A DNA stretch of 64,000 nucleotides, taken from assembly GCA_029258375.1 (NCBI GenBank), contig JARHZA010000001.1, forward strand, positions 62,001-126,000. The letters run 5' to 3'. Under the pieces are notes generated by a model. It saw only the letters and a program-made list of their open reading frames with translations. It made no database searches and was not told the origin of the DNA. The position numbers and the translations under genes are program-made. This document shows positions 35,563 to 43,484 of this stretch, piece after piece (position 1 is the first letter of the stretch; each line of letters starts with the position of its first letter). Source of the stretch: Eubacterium sp. (GTDB lineage Bacteria > Bacillota > Clostridia > Oscillospirales > Acutalibacteraceae).

Positions 35563-38151
35563 ATGGTAAGACATAATAAAATGAGCAAGTTCATTGCTCT
35601 ATTGCTTGCAGTTGTAATGCTTATTGGCGTTTTCCCAATTCAAGCACTTGCAAGTGATGAAATCAACCTAAAAAACGGTTCAGCAAAAATCACTGCTGAC
35701 ATGACTACTGAGCAAGTTAAAGAAGCTCTCTTTAAAGCATTAGTAGCAAATCCAGAGGGCAAAGATGCTCAATCAATCGAATGGGAATACGGTTGTGACG
35801 GTAAATTTGGTCCATTTGTTAACTGGGCTTACGGTAGCATAGAAGGCTTCCAAAGCAAAGTAGCACTTTCATATTATGACCACCCAGCACTTAAAGATAA
35901 TGCAGATGGCACATATAATGTTCGTATTAAAGGCACAGAAAACTTTGTAAGACTTACAAAAACAAATGAAGATGTTACTACTCCAGAAACACCAGACACA
36001 CAAATTTCTCTTAAAGATGGTTCAGCAGTTATCACTTCTGATATGACAACTGAACAAGTTAAAGAAGTTCTCTTTAATACATTAGTTGCTAACCCAGAAG
36101 GCAAAGACGCTCAATCAATTGAATGGGAATATGGCTGCGACGGCAAAAACGGTCTTTTAGTTAACTGGGCTTATGGTAGCATTGAAGGCTTCCAAAGTAA
36201 AAAAGCTCTTACATACTATGATCACCCAGCACTTAAAGATATTGAAAACGGCACTTACAATATTCGTATTAAAGGTGCAGAAAACTATGTAAGATTCACA
36301 AAAATCGCAGAAGAAACAACTGAACCAGAAACTCCAGATGTTCCTGTTGTAAAAGTAGTTCTTAAAGATGGTGTTGCAAAAATTACTTCTGATATGACTA
36401 CTGAACAAGTTAAAACTGCTCTTTATGACGCTTTAGTTGTTAACAAAGATGAAGTAGATGCTCAATCAATTGAATGGGAATATGGTTGTGACGGTAAAAA
36501 TGGCCTTTTAATTAACTGGGCTTATGGTAGCATTGAAGGCTTCCAAAGCAAAAAAGCTCTTACATATTATGACCACCCAGCTCTTAAAGATATCGCTGAT
36601 GGCGGCTACAACGTTCGTGTTAAGGGATCAGAAGAATTTGTAAAACTTACAAAAACAACTAAAGATTTTGTTCAATCAAACATCGTACTTAAAGAAAACT
36701 ATGGCAACATTGCTCTTTACCTCAACGATGACCTTTCAACAAACTTTGCACGTTTCAGCGAAGATCTTTTCAACACAGTATATGATGCTGAAAAATCAAC
36801 ACCAGGCACTCTTACTGCAAAAGATGTTACTTTCCAATATGACGCATCTCGTTTAGATACTATTCCAATTTGGCAAAACCTTGATTATGTTGACCCAACA
36901 AACATTCAAAAGTCACTTGCTGAATGTGGCACATTCAAATTTAAAATGACAGTTCCAGAAACAGAAAGTTATTATGGAACTTCAATCGAATTTACAGCAA
37001 CTGTTGAAAATGCTGTACGTGTTGATTCTAAAATTGAATTCACAAACAAAACAATCAACTATTTAAGCGATGCAGAAGCATTAAGAGACAATATTTTCTC
37101 TTCTGTAATCGACTGGAAAAAATCAGTTCTTCCAAACTCAGAAGAATATGGTAAAGAATATTACACAATCGAATATTTTGCAGAAAACCTTGTTGCTGGC
37201 AAACCAGGCGGCACAAAGAGATGGGTTCCTCTTGAAGGTGGCACATTCTCACTTCTCTATTACCCAGCAATTAGCGCTGGTGAAAACCAAATTAGAATTA
37301 CATTTAAGGGTAATTCAACTCATACTTCTGCTTCATTAGAACAAGCAGTTACAATTAAAAAGGCAAGAACTTTTGTTAATGTTAAAAGCACAGAAAAATT
37401 TGCAGATGAAAAATTCCCAGCAGATTTTGTAACAACATCTTCAAAAGATCCTTTCCAAATCTTCACAATCTTTATCGGTACAACAAGTTCTGTTACTGGT
37501 AACCTCTGCATTGATCTTCCAGATTCAATTACAGAAAGTTTCTTAATTGATCTTCTTAACCCAATCGTTAAACTTGTTATTGGCAAATCAATGGATGACA
37601 TCATCAATAACGGTATAACACTTGGTGAACTTAATGCAGTGCTTAACTCACAATCATTTAAAGATTTTGTTGCTGCATTCCACATTGACCTTGGTGCTAT
37701 TGGAACAGTTCTTGATATTTTAGATAAACTTCCACCATCATTACAAAAATTCAACATTTCATTTAGCGAACCAAACGTAGCTGGTATGTATAATGTTGTT
37801 GCTCTTGCAATTAACCCTAACTACGAAACAGGTGTTGGCGTTGGTATGGCAGTTGTAAAGATGAGAAATGTTGGCACAAAACTTGCTTACAACCAAAAAA
37901 TCAATCGTGGTAAAATCACTGTTGAAGAAGCTAAGAACTTCGACTTTACAGCAACACTTACACACCAAGGCATTGCTGTAAGCCAAAAATCTGTTCATTA
38001 CCTCTACACAGGTATTAAATCAAACGGACGTCCTTATATTAGTACAACAGAAGCTCCAAGAGAAGCTGGTATCTACACAGAAACAGTTGTAATCTTAGGC
38101 GGTAACTATATGGCTGCTCCTCAAACAAGAACATTTAGAATTGTAAAATAA
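35563..38151 (+). CDS. Large secreted multidomain repeat protein, paralogue 3
   Basis: The 862-residue protein has the same layout as paralogue 1: signal peptide (residues 1-30), repeats at 34-133, 148-247 and 265-364, then the two diverged domains and the C-terminal part. Repeat 1 deviates in its core (GKFGPFVNWAYG, KVALSYYDHP), while repeats 2 and 3 are close to those of paralogue 1. The last linker is 17 residues. I start at the ATG at 35563, behind GGAG. The frame is open to a GTG at 35512, but that adds a non-signal peptide. The family and function are unrecognised. Confidence 0.88.
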   Translation: MVRHNKMSKFIALLLAVVMLIGVFPIQALASDEINLKNGSAKITADMTTEQVKEALFKALVANPEGKDAQSIEWEYGCDGKFGPFVNWAYGSIEGFQSKVALSYYDHPALKDNADGTYNVRIKGTENFVRLTKTNEDVTTPETPDTQISLKDGSAVITSDMTTEQVKEVLFNTLVANPEGKDAQSIEWEYGCDGKNGLLVNWAYGSIEGFQSKKALTYYDHPALKDIENGTYNIRIKGAENYVRFTKIAEETTEPETPDVPVVKVVLKDGVAKITSDMTTEQVKTALYDALVVNKDEVDAQSIEWEYGCDGKNGLLINWAYGSIEGFQSKKALTYYDHPALKDIADGGYNVRVKGSEEFVKLTKTTKDFVQSNIVLKENYGNIALYLNDDLSTNFARFSEDLFNTVYDAEKSTPGTLTAKDVTFQYDASRLDTIPIWQNLDYVDPTNIQKSLAECGTFKFKMTVPETESYYGTSIEFTATVENAVRVDSKIEFTNKTINYLSDAEALRDNIFSSVIDWKKSVLPNSEEYGKEYYTIEYFAENLVAGKPGGTKRWVPLEGGTFSLLYYPAISAGENQIRITFKGNSTHTSASLEQAVTIKKARTFVNVKSTEKFADEKFPADFVTTSSKDPFQIFTIFIGTTSSVTGNLCIDLPDSITESFLIDLLNPIVKLVIGKSMDDIINNGITLGELNAVLNSQSFKDFVAAFHIDLGAIGTVLDILDKLPPSLQKFNISFSEPNVAGMYNVVALAINPNYETGVGVGMAVVKMRNVGTKLAYNQKINRGKITVEEAKNFDFTATLTHQGIAVSQKSVHYLYTGIKSNGRPYISTTEAPREAGIYTETVVILGGNYMAAPQTRTFRIVK
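35662..36654 (+). repeat. Three 300-bp coding repeats in paralogue 3
   Basis: Units at 35662-35961, 36004-36303 and 36355-36654. The first two are one 342-bp period apart, and the third is shifted by 9 bp because of a longer linker. Confidence 0.9.
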
Positions 38152-38163
38152 CTAAATAACATT

Positions 38164-38200
38164 AAAGCCCAACTGTAAAAAGTTGGGCTTTTGTTTTAGT
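38164..38200 (+). terminator. Terminator of paralogue 3
   Basis: Arms AAAGCCCAACT and AGTTGGGCTTT with a GTAAAA loop, the same loop as the terminator of paralogue 2. Confidence 0.9.
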
Positions 38201-38276
38201 AAAAAAGTATATGGAATTTTAAAATTCATAGTAGTATAATCAATTTAAAATTAAGTTTTAATTGTGGAGTGTTCTT

Positions 38277-38792
38277 ATGGATAAAAAAGATAAAACAATT
38301 ATAGTAAAGCATCAAAAAATAATAGAAATTATAGGTTTTATAACACTGGCTGTTTCTTTAGCTTTATCAATCATTTTCCTCGTTTTAAAAACTACGTTCT
38401 CTCTTCAGTTTTTCCCTTTTATTTTCGCACTTCTTGGTGTGTTTATAATTATCACTTATCATAAAGAATATTTAACAATAAACGAAAACGATATTATTTA
38501 TAATAAAGTTATTAAAGAAGAAAATTACAAAGTAAGTGATATTGATATGATTGTTTTATCGCAAAACGAATCACCAACAATTAACATTACTTTTATAAAT
38601 AAAGAAAACGAAAAAATGTTTTTGCTTTTATCAACTTTAAGTGGAATTGAAGAAGCTTTAGATTATTGCGACAGCAAAGATGTGTTAATTATAACTGCCG
38701 AAGATTTAATTGCAGAGGGCAACTATAATTTCTTATCTTGCCTGCCTTATACAGATAGATGTTTTTATAAAAAAATAATAAAAAAACTTTAA
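38277..38792 (+). CDS. Small membrane protein with two N-terminal helices, unknown
   Basis: A 171-residue protein. Two closely spaced hydrophobic helices (about residues 14-34 and 38-57) are followed by a soluble domain of beta character (YLTINENDIIYNKVIKEENYKVSDIDMIVL), similar in style to bacterial PH-like domains, though I cannot assign the family. The start is the ATG at 38277 after GGAGTG. A TTG five codons upstream lies before the ribosome site. It lies just upstream of the yjdF riboswitch but is probably a separate unit. Confidence 0.75.
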   Translation: MDKKDKTIIVKHQKIIEIIGFITLAVSLALSIIFLVLKTTFSLQFFPFIFALLGVFIIITYHKEYLTINENDIIYNKVIKEENYKVSDIDMIVLSQNESPTINITFINKENEKMFLLLSTLSGIEEALDYCDSKDVLIITAEDLIAEGNYNFLSCLPYTDRCFYKKIIKKL

Positions 38793-38828
38793 TTACATAA
38801 GTATATAATGCGTTAACCGCTTTATATA

Positions 38829-38970
38829 AAACAAAGAAAAAAACGCAAAGCACATACATATTATATGTGCAAGAGTCGGTAGGTAGCCCGACCGTCTTAT
38901 CATAGATAAGGTAAGTAACCTTCCCTCCTGGGTTGTCCGTTCTTTGTTCATAATATTTGTTTTGGGAGGG
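38829..38970 (+). promoter_or_regulatory. yjdF-type (azaaromatic-sensing) riboswitch
   Basis: A structured leader sits directly upstream of a yjdF gene. The outer stem is AACAAAGAA (38830-38838) with TTCTTTGTT (38940-38948). Inside are the conserved-looking ACGCAAAGC, the hairpin GCACATA/TATGTGC, the GGTAGGTAGCCCGACC hairpin and the CTTATC/GATAAG hairpin. CCCTCC at 38923-38928 can pair with the Shine-Dalgarno sequence GGAGGG (38965-38970), so the likely output is translational. The class is assigned from gene context plus motif recall, without a covariance-model search. Confidence 0.8.
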
Positions 38971-38977
38971 ATTTATT

Positions 38978-39394
38978 ATGGACGAAGTAATATGCAATTT
39001 AACGGTGTTTTTTGAGAATCCATTTTGGGTAGGATTGTTTGAACGTGTAGAAAACAATCGTCTTTCTGTTTCAAAAGTAACTTTTGGTGCTGAACCTAAA
39101 GATTACGAAGTTTACAGTTTTATCTTAAAAAACTATTGTAATTTGCAATTCAGTCCCGCTGTGCCAACTGTTGTAAAAGAAACAAAAACTAATCCAAAAA
39201 GAATGCAACGTCAAATAAAAAAGCAAATGCGTCAAAATGGAATGGGAACAAAATCGCAACAAGCATTAAAACTACAACACGAGCAATCAAAACTTTTGCA
39301 TAAACAAAAGAGTAAAGCACAAAAAGATGCTGAACTAAAACGCAAGTTTGAACTAAAACAGCAAAAGAAAAAGAATAAGCACAAAGGAAAATGA
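38978..39394 (+). CDS. yjdF: YjdF family protein (DUF2992)
   Basis: A 138-residue cytoplasmic protein of unknown biochemical function. The family pattern is complete: VFFENPFWVGLFERVENNRL at the start, VTFGAEPKDYEVYSFILKN next, and a very basic C-terminal half with NPKRMQRQIKKQ, GTKSQQALKLQ and a Lys-rich coiled tail. In other Firmicutes the gene is controlled by a riboswitch for azaaromatic compounds, and such a leader is present here. The start at 38978 is fixed by GGGAGGG. A role in coping with toxic aromatic molecules is a hypothesis. Confidence 0.9.
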   Translation: MDEVICNLTVFFENPFWVGLFERVENNRLSVSKVTFGAEPKDYEVYSFILKNYCNLQFSPAVPTVVKETKTNPKRMQRQIKKQMRQNGMGTKSQQALKLQHEQSKLLHKQKSKAQKDAELKRKFELKQQKKKNKHKGK

Positions 39395-39414
39395 TTTTTG
39401 CCTATTCATCAAAC

Positions 39415-39445
39415 AAAAAGGACACCAAATGGTGTCCTTTTTTCA
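39415..39445. terminator. Bidirectional terminator after yjdF
   Basis: A 12-bp perfect stem AAAAAGGACACC/GGTGTCCTTTTT with an AAAT loop. It also ends the convergent membrane-protein gene. Confidence 0.92.
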
Positions 39446-39461
39446 TAGTATTAAACAATAA

Positions 39462-39920
39462 TCAAATATCGTATTTTTCATCTTTTTGTTGTTTGATTTT
39501 TTTATCTTTCTTCTCCATAAAATAAACGATTGGATCACTAAGAATTAAGTTTGCAAAAACTGATACAAAATTCAAAACAAACAACACAAATCCTGATTTT
39601 CTTAAAAACTCATCAAGTTCAGGAACAAACAAATTAACAACAGAAAGAATCGCTCCTACGATTGGTAAAGAAGTAAAAACATAAAACATTATATAAATGA
39701 TTTTTGTTGTTAAAGGTCGATTAGAAATCCTGCCAAGCCAGTCAATTTCCCTTTCATAAGGAATAATTTTTCTTTTAACTTTATCATGATGTTTTTCTGC
39801 AGTTCTAATTGTAACACCCGCAGAAGCATAACTAAGTCCTATTAACCAAGAAAAGCAAAAGCGACTCATAACCCAAACCATAACGAAAATAAAAATACTT
39901 ATAAATCCTTCATTGTTCAT
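39462..39920 (-). CDS. Small integral membrane protein, unknown
   Basis: A 152-residue protein with hydrophobic helices at about residues 8-32, 68-92 and 100-125, and a Lys-rich cytoplasmic tail. No family was recognised. It follows the next gene (39932-41065) by 11 bp on the same strand, and both share a YxSAGV or YMAAGV segment after the first helix followed by a charged stretch. They may therefore be distant homologues or partners. The two genes form one operon that converges on yjdF. Confidence 0.75.
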   Translation of the reverse strand: MNNEGFISIFIFVMVWVMSRFCFSWLIGLSYASAGVTIRTAEKHHDKVKRKIIPYEREIDWLGRISNRPLTTKIIYIMFYVFTSLPIVGAILSVVNLFVPELDEFLRKSGFVLFVLNFVSVFANLILSDPIVYFMEKKDKKIKQQKDEKYDI

Positions 39921-39931
39921 AAAATCACACC

Positions 39932-41065
39932 TTAAAATGTTTTTAAATATCCTAATTCATACATAAAACTTTTTAGCCAAGTTGTTTGCACTTCGTCACA
40001 ATGGGCATAAATAACACTGTCACCATCTCTTATTAAAATTGCATAACCTTTGTGATTTTCTATTGCGTGAAGATTTAAACCTGTTCTATTCTCCTCTGTA
40101 ACAATATCATCATCTGCACCAAATTCCTCTATAAATTCATCTTGAAGGTCGTAATATAGATTTATAGAGTCTTTGCTATTAACCATTTTAATATACTCAA
40201 TATACATTTCATTTTCGTCAACGCAAAAAGCATCTTCAAAAAGGTAGTTTGGATATTGTTTTTCTCGTTCTTCAAGTGACAAACCAATCGTGTAACCTAC
40301 TTCTTCAACTTTATTTCTTACTAAAGTTATATTTACATCTGTTGGAAGTTCTTCAGCGCTCTCTTCAATATATTCATTTTGACCATAACTATTTTCATTA
40401 TAATTGTTATTGATAAAATTAAATCTAACATTCTTAAAAATTATAGGAGAAAACAGAAACATTAGTGCAATTATAACTACAATCAACTTAATAGCATACC
40501 TTAAAATTTTTACTTTTTGTTCTTTTTTTGCTCTTTCATCAGTATCCACTTCTATATGCGTTTCATCTTCTTTTAAGTCATCGTATAATTCGTCTAAATC
40601 ATCAATATAATCAGGAACACATTCGCCCTCATATGGCTTATATTCAGAACTTTGAAAATAAATTTCTCGTTCCTCCTCTATTCTTTTTCCCTTTAAAAGT
40701 CCAAAAACTGCTAAGATAACCGTAGCTACTGCTTCTGCAATCATTATAATTTTTACAACATTAAAATCTAACCTAAGTACAATTATCATAAAAATAATAG
40801 TAGGATTGATAAACAAAGTTGCCGATATTGCATTACAAAAGAAAAACATTGTATTAAATTCTTTTGAATTATCTGCCTTCTCTCTTAGCCACCGAACTAA
40901 TCGTCTTTGCTTATCTACCACATTTTCGCTTAAAAATTTCTGTACATCTTTCCTCTTTACACCAGCCGCCATATACATATAATTACAAAGTTTTGCATAA
41001 ATTACATAGCTAATTATCATAAGAACTATAAAATAAGCAATTACTAAAATTGTTTTATTTGGCAT
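39932..41065 (-). CDS. Membrane protein with extracytoplasmic C-terminal domain, unknown
   Basis: A 377-residue protein. Three hydrophobic helices lie near residues 6-26, 70-90 and 100-125. An acidic cytoplasmic loop (DYIDDLDELYDDLKEDE) follows, then a fourth helix (about 192-212) and a soluble C-terminal domain of about 160 residues that should lie outside. The family is unknown. The ATG at 41065, behind GGAGGTG, is preferred to a TTG upstream of it. It is the first gene of a two-gene operon. Confidence 0.75.
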   Translation of the reverse strand: MPNKTILVIAYFIVLMIISYVIYAKLCNYMYMAAGVKRKDVQKFLSENVVDKQRRLVRWLREKADNSKEFNTMFFFCNAISATLFINPTIIFMIIVLRLDFNVVKIIMIAEAVATVILAVFGLLKGKRIEEEREIYFQSSEYKPYEGECVPDYIDDLDELYDDLKEDETHIEVDTDERAKKEQKVKILRYAIKLIVVIIALMFLFSPIIFKNVRFNFINNNYNENSYGQNEYIEESAEELPTDVNITLVRNKVEEVGYTIGLSLEEREKQYPNYLFEDAFCVDENEMYIEYIKMVNSKDSINLYYDLQDEFIEEFGADDDIVTEENRTGLNLHAIENHKGYAILIRDGDSVIYAHCDEVQTTWLKSFMYELGYLKTF

Positions 41066-41191
41066 ATAAACACCTCCATTAAACAATGTATAATCATTAT
41101 ACCATTAAAATAACACTTTTATAATAGTTGAATTAACTAAAATCATAATTCTTTATTTATCAAATATGCTATTACTTTAATATAACCATAT

Positions 41192-41230
41192 TAAAAAGCC
41201 GACAATCTTAAACAAGAATTGTCGGCTTTT
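41192..41230 (-). terminator. Terminator of tRNA-Arg (minus strand)
   Basis: A stem AAAAAGCCGACAAT/ATTGTCGGCTTTTT with a 10-base loop directly follows the encoded CCA on the minus strand. Confidence 0.88.
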
Positions 41231-41305
41231 TGGCACCCCCACCGAGAATCGAACTCAGAACTCACCCTTAGGAGGGGCGTGTTATATCCGTTTAACTATG
41301 GAGGC
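41231..41305 (-). tRNA. tRNA-Arg (CCT)
   Basis: The minus-strand product starts GCCTCCATAG and ends GGGGTGCCA. Acceptor arm GCCTCCA pairs with TGGGGGT (one G-U at the end), the anticodon stem CGCCC/GGGTG encloses CTCCTAA, and the anticodon is CCT. The T loop is GAGTTCGATTC and CCA is encoded. Its first 20 bases are repeated twice upstream (see the repeat entry), so the promoter lies about 250 bp away. Confidence 0.93.
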
Positions 41306-41535
41306 TTATGTTTGATTTACTTACTTGCCTTTATAATCATTTTTATTAACCAAAATGACTGAGGATACAAGGTTCTAATGCGTGAGCGTTAGGTTCTTTT
41401 ATCCGTTTAACTATGGAGACTTATATTTGATTTACTTACTTGCCTTTATAATCATTTTTATTAACCAAAATGACCAAGGATACAAGGTTCTAATGCGTGA
41501 GCGTTAGGTTCTTTTATCCGTTTAACTATGGAGGC
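41286..41535. repeat. 115-bp tandem repeat carrying copies of the tRNA-Arg 5' end
   Basis: Two 115-bp units (41286-41400 and 41401-41515) are followed by a 20-bp partial unit (41516-41535). Each unit begins with the first 20 nucleotides of tRNA-Arg (the middle copy has one change, GTCTCC). It continues with about 95 bp that hold two small hairpins, CTAATGC-GTGA-GCGTTAG and TCATTTT/AAAATGA. The units differ at only a few positions. Confidence 0.92.
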
Positions 41536-41554
41536 AAATTTAGTTTGTTATCAT

Positions 41555-41583
41555 ATTATATATTACTACAAATTCAATGTCAA
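41555..41583 (-). promoter_or_regulatory. Promoter of tRNA-Arg
   Basis: Minus strand: consensus -35 TTGACA (41578-41583), 17-base spacer, consensus -10 TATAAT (41555-41560). It lies right before the outermost tRNA 5' fragment. Confidence 0.88.
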
Positions 41584-42047
41584 TCTACTAAAAAGTTATT
41601 GTTCTTTTTAGATTATATTCGACTTTATTGTTATAAAAATTTAGCCTGTTTTTTACACATATAATATGTATATAATATATATAATTTATATATTATAATA
41701 TACGCACTTTAAAAATGGCATATTTTTAATCATTTTAGAGCAACTTTTATATCTATTTTTTTTACTAATTTAACATAATTATCTCTTCCTAAATCAAAAA
41801 TTATAAATAGAAATCAGTAAAATATTATACGTCTGTATATAGTTTTACAGTACCATTTATTACAATTCAAACACAACATATAGGGGGTTTAAGGCAAAAG
41901 GTTTCAAAAAGGTTACAATTCTTAATAAATTATGTATGCATTTTCTAAAAATCACACAAAAAAACGCTTTCGCAATTTATCACAATAAAGTAATCAAACA
42001 CAAGATATTGATTGTATTTGTTATTAGTCACATTCACAAACTTGTAC
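41584..42047. other. AT-rich non-coding region
   Basis: No gene is supported. A 63-codon open frame at 41936-42127 has no ribosome site and no recognisable product. The region includes a run of alternating AT near 41670-41700 and a G5 run near 41882, with no further structure that I can name. Confidence 0.5.
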
Positions 42048-42068
42048 AATTGTGCAATGTGCACAATT
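42048..42068. promoter_or_regulatory. Palindrome upstream of the 3D-domain gene promoter
   Basis: A perfect palindrome with 9-bp arms AATTGTGCA and TGCACAATT around ATG, centred about 30 bp upstream of the -35 box. It is a candidate operator. Confidence 0.5.
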
Positions 42069-42085
42069 TAACTATTTTGAAGAGG

Positions 42086-42114
42086 TTGACATATTATGCA
42101 AAAATTCCTATAAT
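42086..42114 (+). promoter_or_regulatory. Promoter of the 3D-domain protein gene
   Basis: Consensus -35 TTGACA (42086-42091), 17-base spacer, consensus -10 TATAAT (42109-42114). The leader of about 105 nt contains a hairpin (AAAATC/GATTTT enclosing GGC/GCC) followed by a short T run. Confidence 0.88.
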
Positions 42115-42225
42115 TCCAGTTGTTTGAGCGAATACTAAAATCACGGCTTATGCCAAGTGGATTTTTATAGTAGAAAGTTCACTAAGAAAATGGCAAGGTC
42201 AAGATAATTATAAAAGGAGATTAAG

Positions 42226-43431
42226 ATGATTAATGAATCAAAAGTTGCATCTATGAAACACATTTCTCGTGCCATTCTTGCAACGGTAATTGCTTTTGTA
42301 ATCATTACTTGTATTTTTGCAACAACTGCTTTTGCAGGCTTAGCAAACGAATACAACGTTATCATTGATGATAATGGAAATGAATACACAATTACAACAG
42401 ACGAAAAAGAACCTATCGAAATCTTAAATGACGCAAACATTGTCCTCGGCGCAAATGACAAGCTTGACATCTCTTCATTTGAAGAAAGTGTAGGCGGTAA
42501 AATTATCATCGACAGATTAAACACAATCAATATTAAATCTGGCGACGCAATTACACCTTATGAAGTTTATGCAAACACAGTTAGCGAAGCATTCGAAGAA
42601 ATTGGAATCAATGTAACTGATTGCACAATAAACTTTGATATTAACGAACAAGTCGTTAACGGTATGGTTATTGAAGTTGAACTTCCAAATGCAGTAACAA
42701 TTAACGCAGATGGAAAATCACTCAACATTACAACATTAAACATAACAGTTGCAGAAGCATTAGCTAATTCTGGTATTACACTTGGTGAAGATGATTACAC
42801 AGAGCCTGCTTCTGATGCTATTGTTAAAAATGGCACTATAATAAACGTGTTTAGAGTTGAAACAAAAACAGTAGATATTAACGAAACTATTGATTATAAA
42901 ACAGTTAAAAAAGAAGATTCATCTCTTGCAAAAGGAAAAGTAAAAGTTGACGTTGCTGGTAAAGATGGTGAAAAGTTAACAACTTATAAAATCACATATA
43001 TAAACGGCAAAGAATCTTCAAGAACAGCTATTTCTAATAAAGTTATTAAAGAAGCTGTTGATAGAGTAGAAATAGTTGGCACAAAAGAAACAGCCGGCTC
43101 AAAAGGTGGTTACCACACCGGTCAAACAATTCGTGGTAGATACACTCATTACTGCTCTTGCTCAATTTGTTGTGGTAAAAATGACGGCATAACAGCATCT
43201 GGCATTAAAATTTATAACGGTATGGCTAACCCATATTATGTTGCTTGTAACTGGCTTCCTCTTGGCTCAATCATAGAAGTAGACGGAGTTAGATACACAG
43301 TTGTTGACCGTGGTGGTAAAGGTCTTTCAAAACCAGGCAGAATTGATATATTCACACCAGAAGGTCACGCAGCTTGTTACCAAAAAGGCACAGGTCCTTG
43401 CTCAATCGAAATTATTCGCCTTGGTTGGTAA
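42226..43431 (+). CDS. Cell-wall protein with ubiquitin-like DUF348 repeats, G5 domain and 3D domain (YabE/RpfB-like)
   Basis: A 401-residue exported protein. A signal sequence or anchor (about 15-38) is followed by DUF348-type repeats (for example NTVSEAFEEIGINVTDC and ITVAEALANSGITLGEDD). A G5 domain comes next (about 215-285), then a C-terminal 3D domain (about 300-400) with three conserved aspartates, seen in NDGITASG, VDRGGKG and GRIDIFTPE. 3D domains resemble lytic transglycosylases of the MltA type, so peptidoglycan cleavage or remodelling is likely. The start follows AAGGAG. Confidence 0.92.
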   Translation: MINESKVASMKHISRAILATVIAFVIITCIFATTAFAGLANEYNVIIDDNGNEYTITTDEKEPIEILNDANIVLGANDKLDISSFEESVGGKIIIDRLNTINIKSGDAITPYEVYANTVSEAFEEIGINVTDCTINFDINEQVVNGMVIEVELPNAVTINADGKSLNITTLNITVAEALANSGITLGEDDYTEPASDAIVKNGTIINVFRVETKTVDINETIDYKTVKKEDSSLAKGKVKVDVAGKDGEKLTTYKITYINGKESSRTAISNKVIKEAVDRVEIVGTKETAGSKGGYHTGQTIRGRYTHYCSCSICCGKNDGITASGIKIYNGMANPYYVACNWLPLGSIIEVDGVRYTVVDRGGKGLSKPGRIDIFTPEGHAACYQKGTGPCSIEIIRLGW

Positions 43432-43443
43432 TAAAAATTACTA

Positions 43444-43472
43444 TTGACAAAATTATTATTCTTTGGTACTAT
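43444..43472 (+). promoter_or_regulatory. Promoter of the trpB-trpA T-box operon
   Basis: -35 TTGACA (43444-43449), 17-base spacer, -10 TACTAT (43467-43472). Confidence 0.82.
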
Positions 43473-43484
43473 GAACCTAATATA

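Noticed and set aside
38829-38949. c-di-GMP-I (GEMM) riboswitch, because of GCAAAGC and GGTAGGTAGC
   Set aside because: The tetraloop and receptor parts and the GGCAAACC segment of GEMM are missing. The downstream yjdF gene fits the yjdF class better. 6S RNA was also considered and dropped, because the shape is multibranched.
38689-39057. Minus-strand open frame of 122 codons across the yjdF leader
   Set aside because: It lies antisense to the riboswitch and to the starts of two genes, has no ribosome site, and its protein looks random.
41286-41535. CRISPR-like array
   Set aside because: Only two units of 115 bp that are near-identical throughout, with no variable spacers, and no cas genes in the window.
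41936-42127. 63-codon plus-strand frame in the AT-rich gap
   Set aside because: No ribosome site and no recognisable product, and it overlaps the palindrome and promoter of the next gene.
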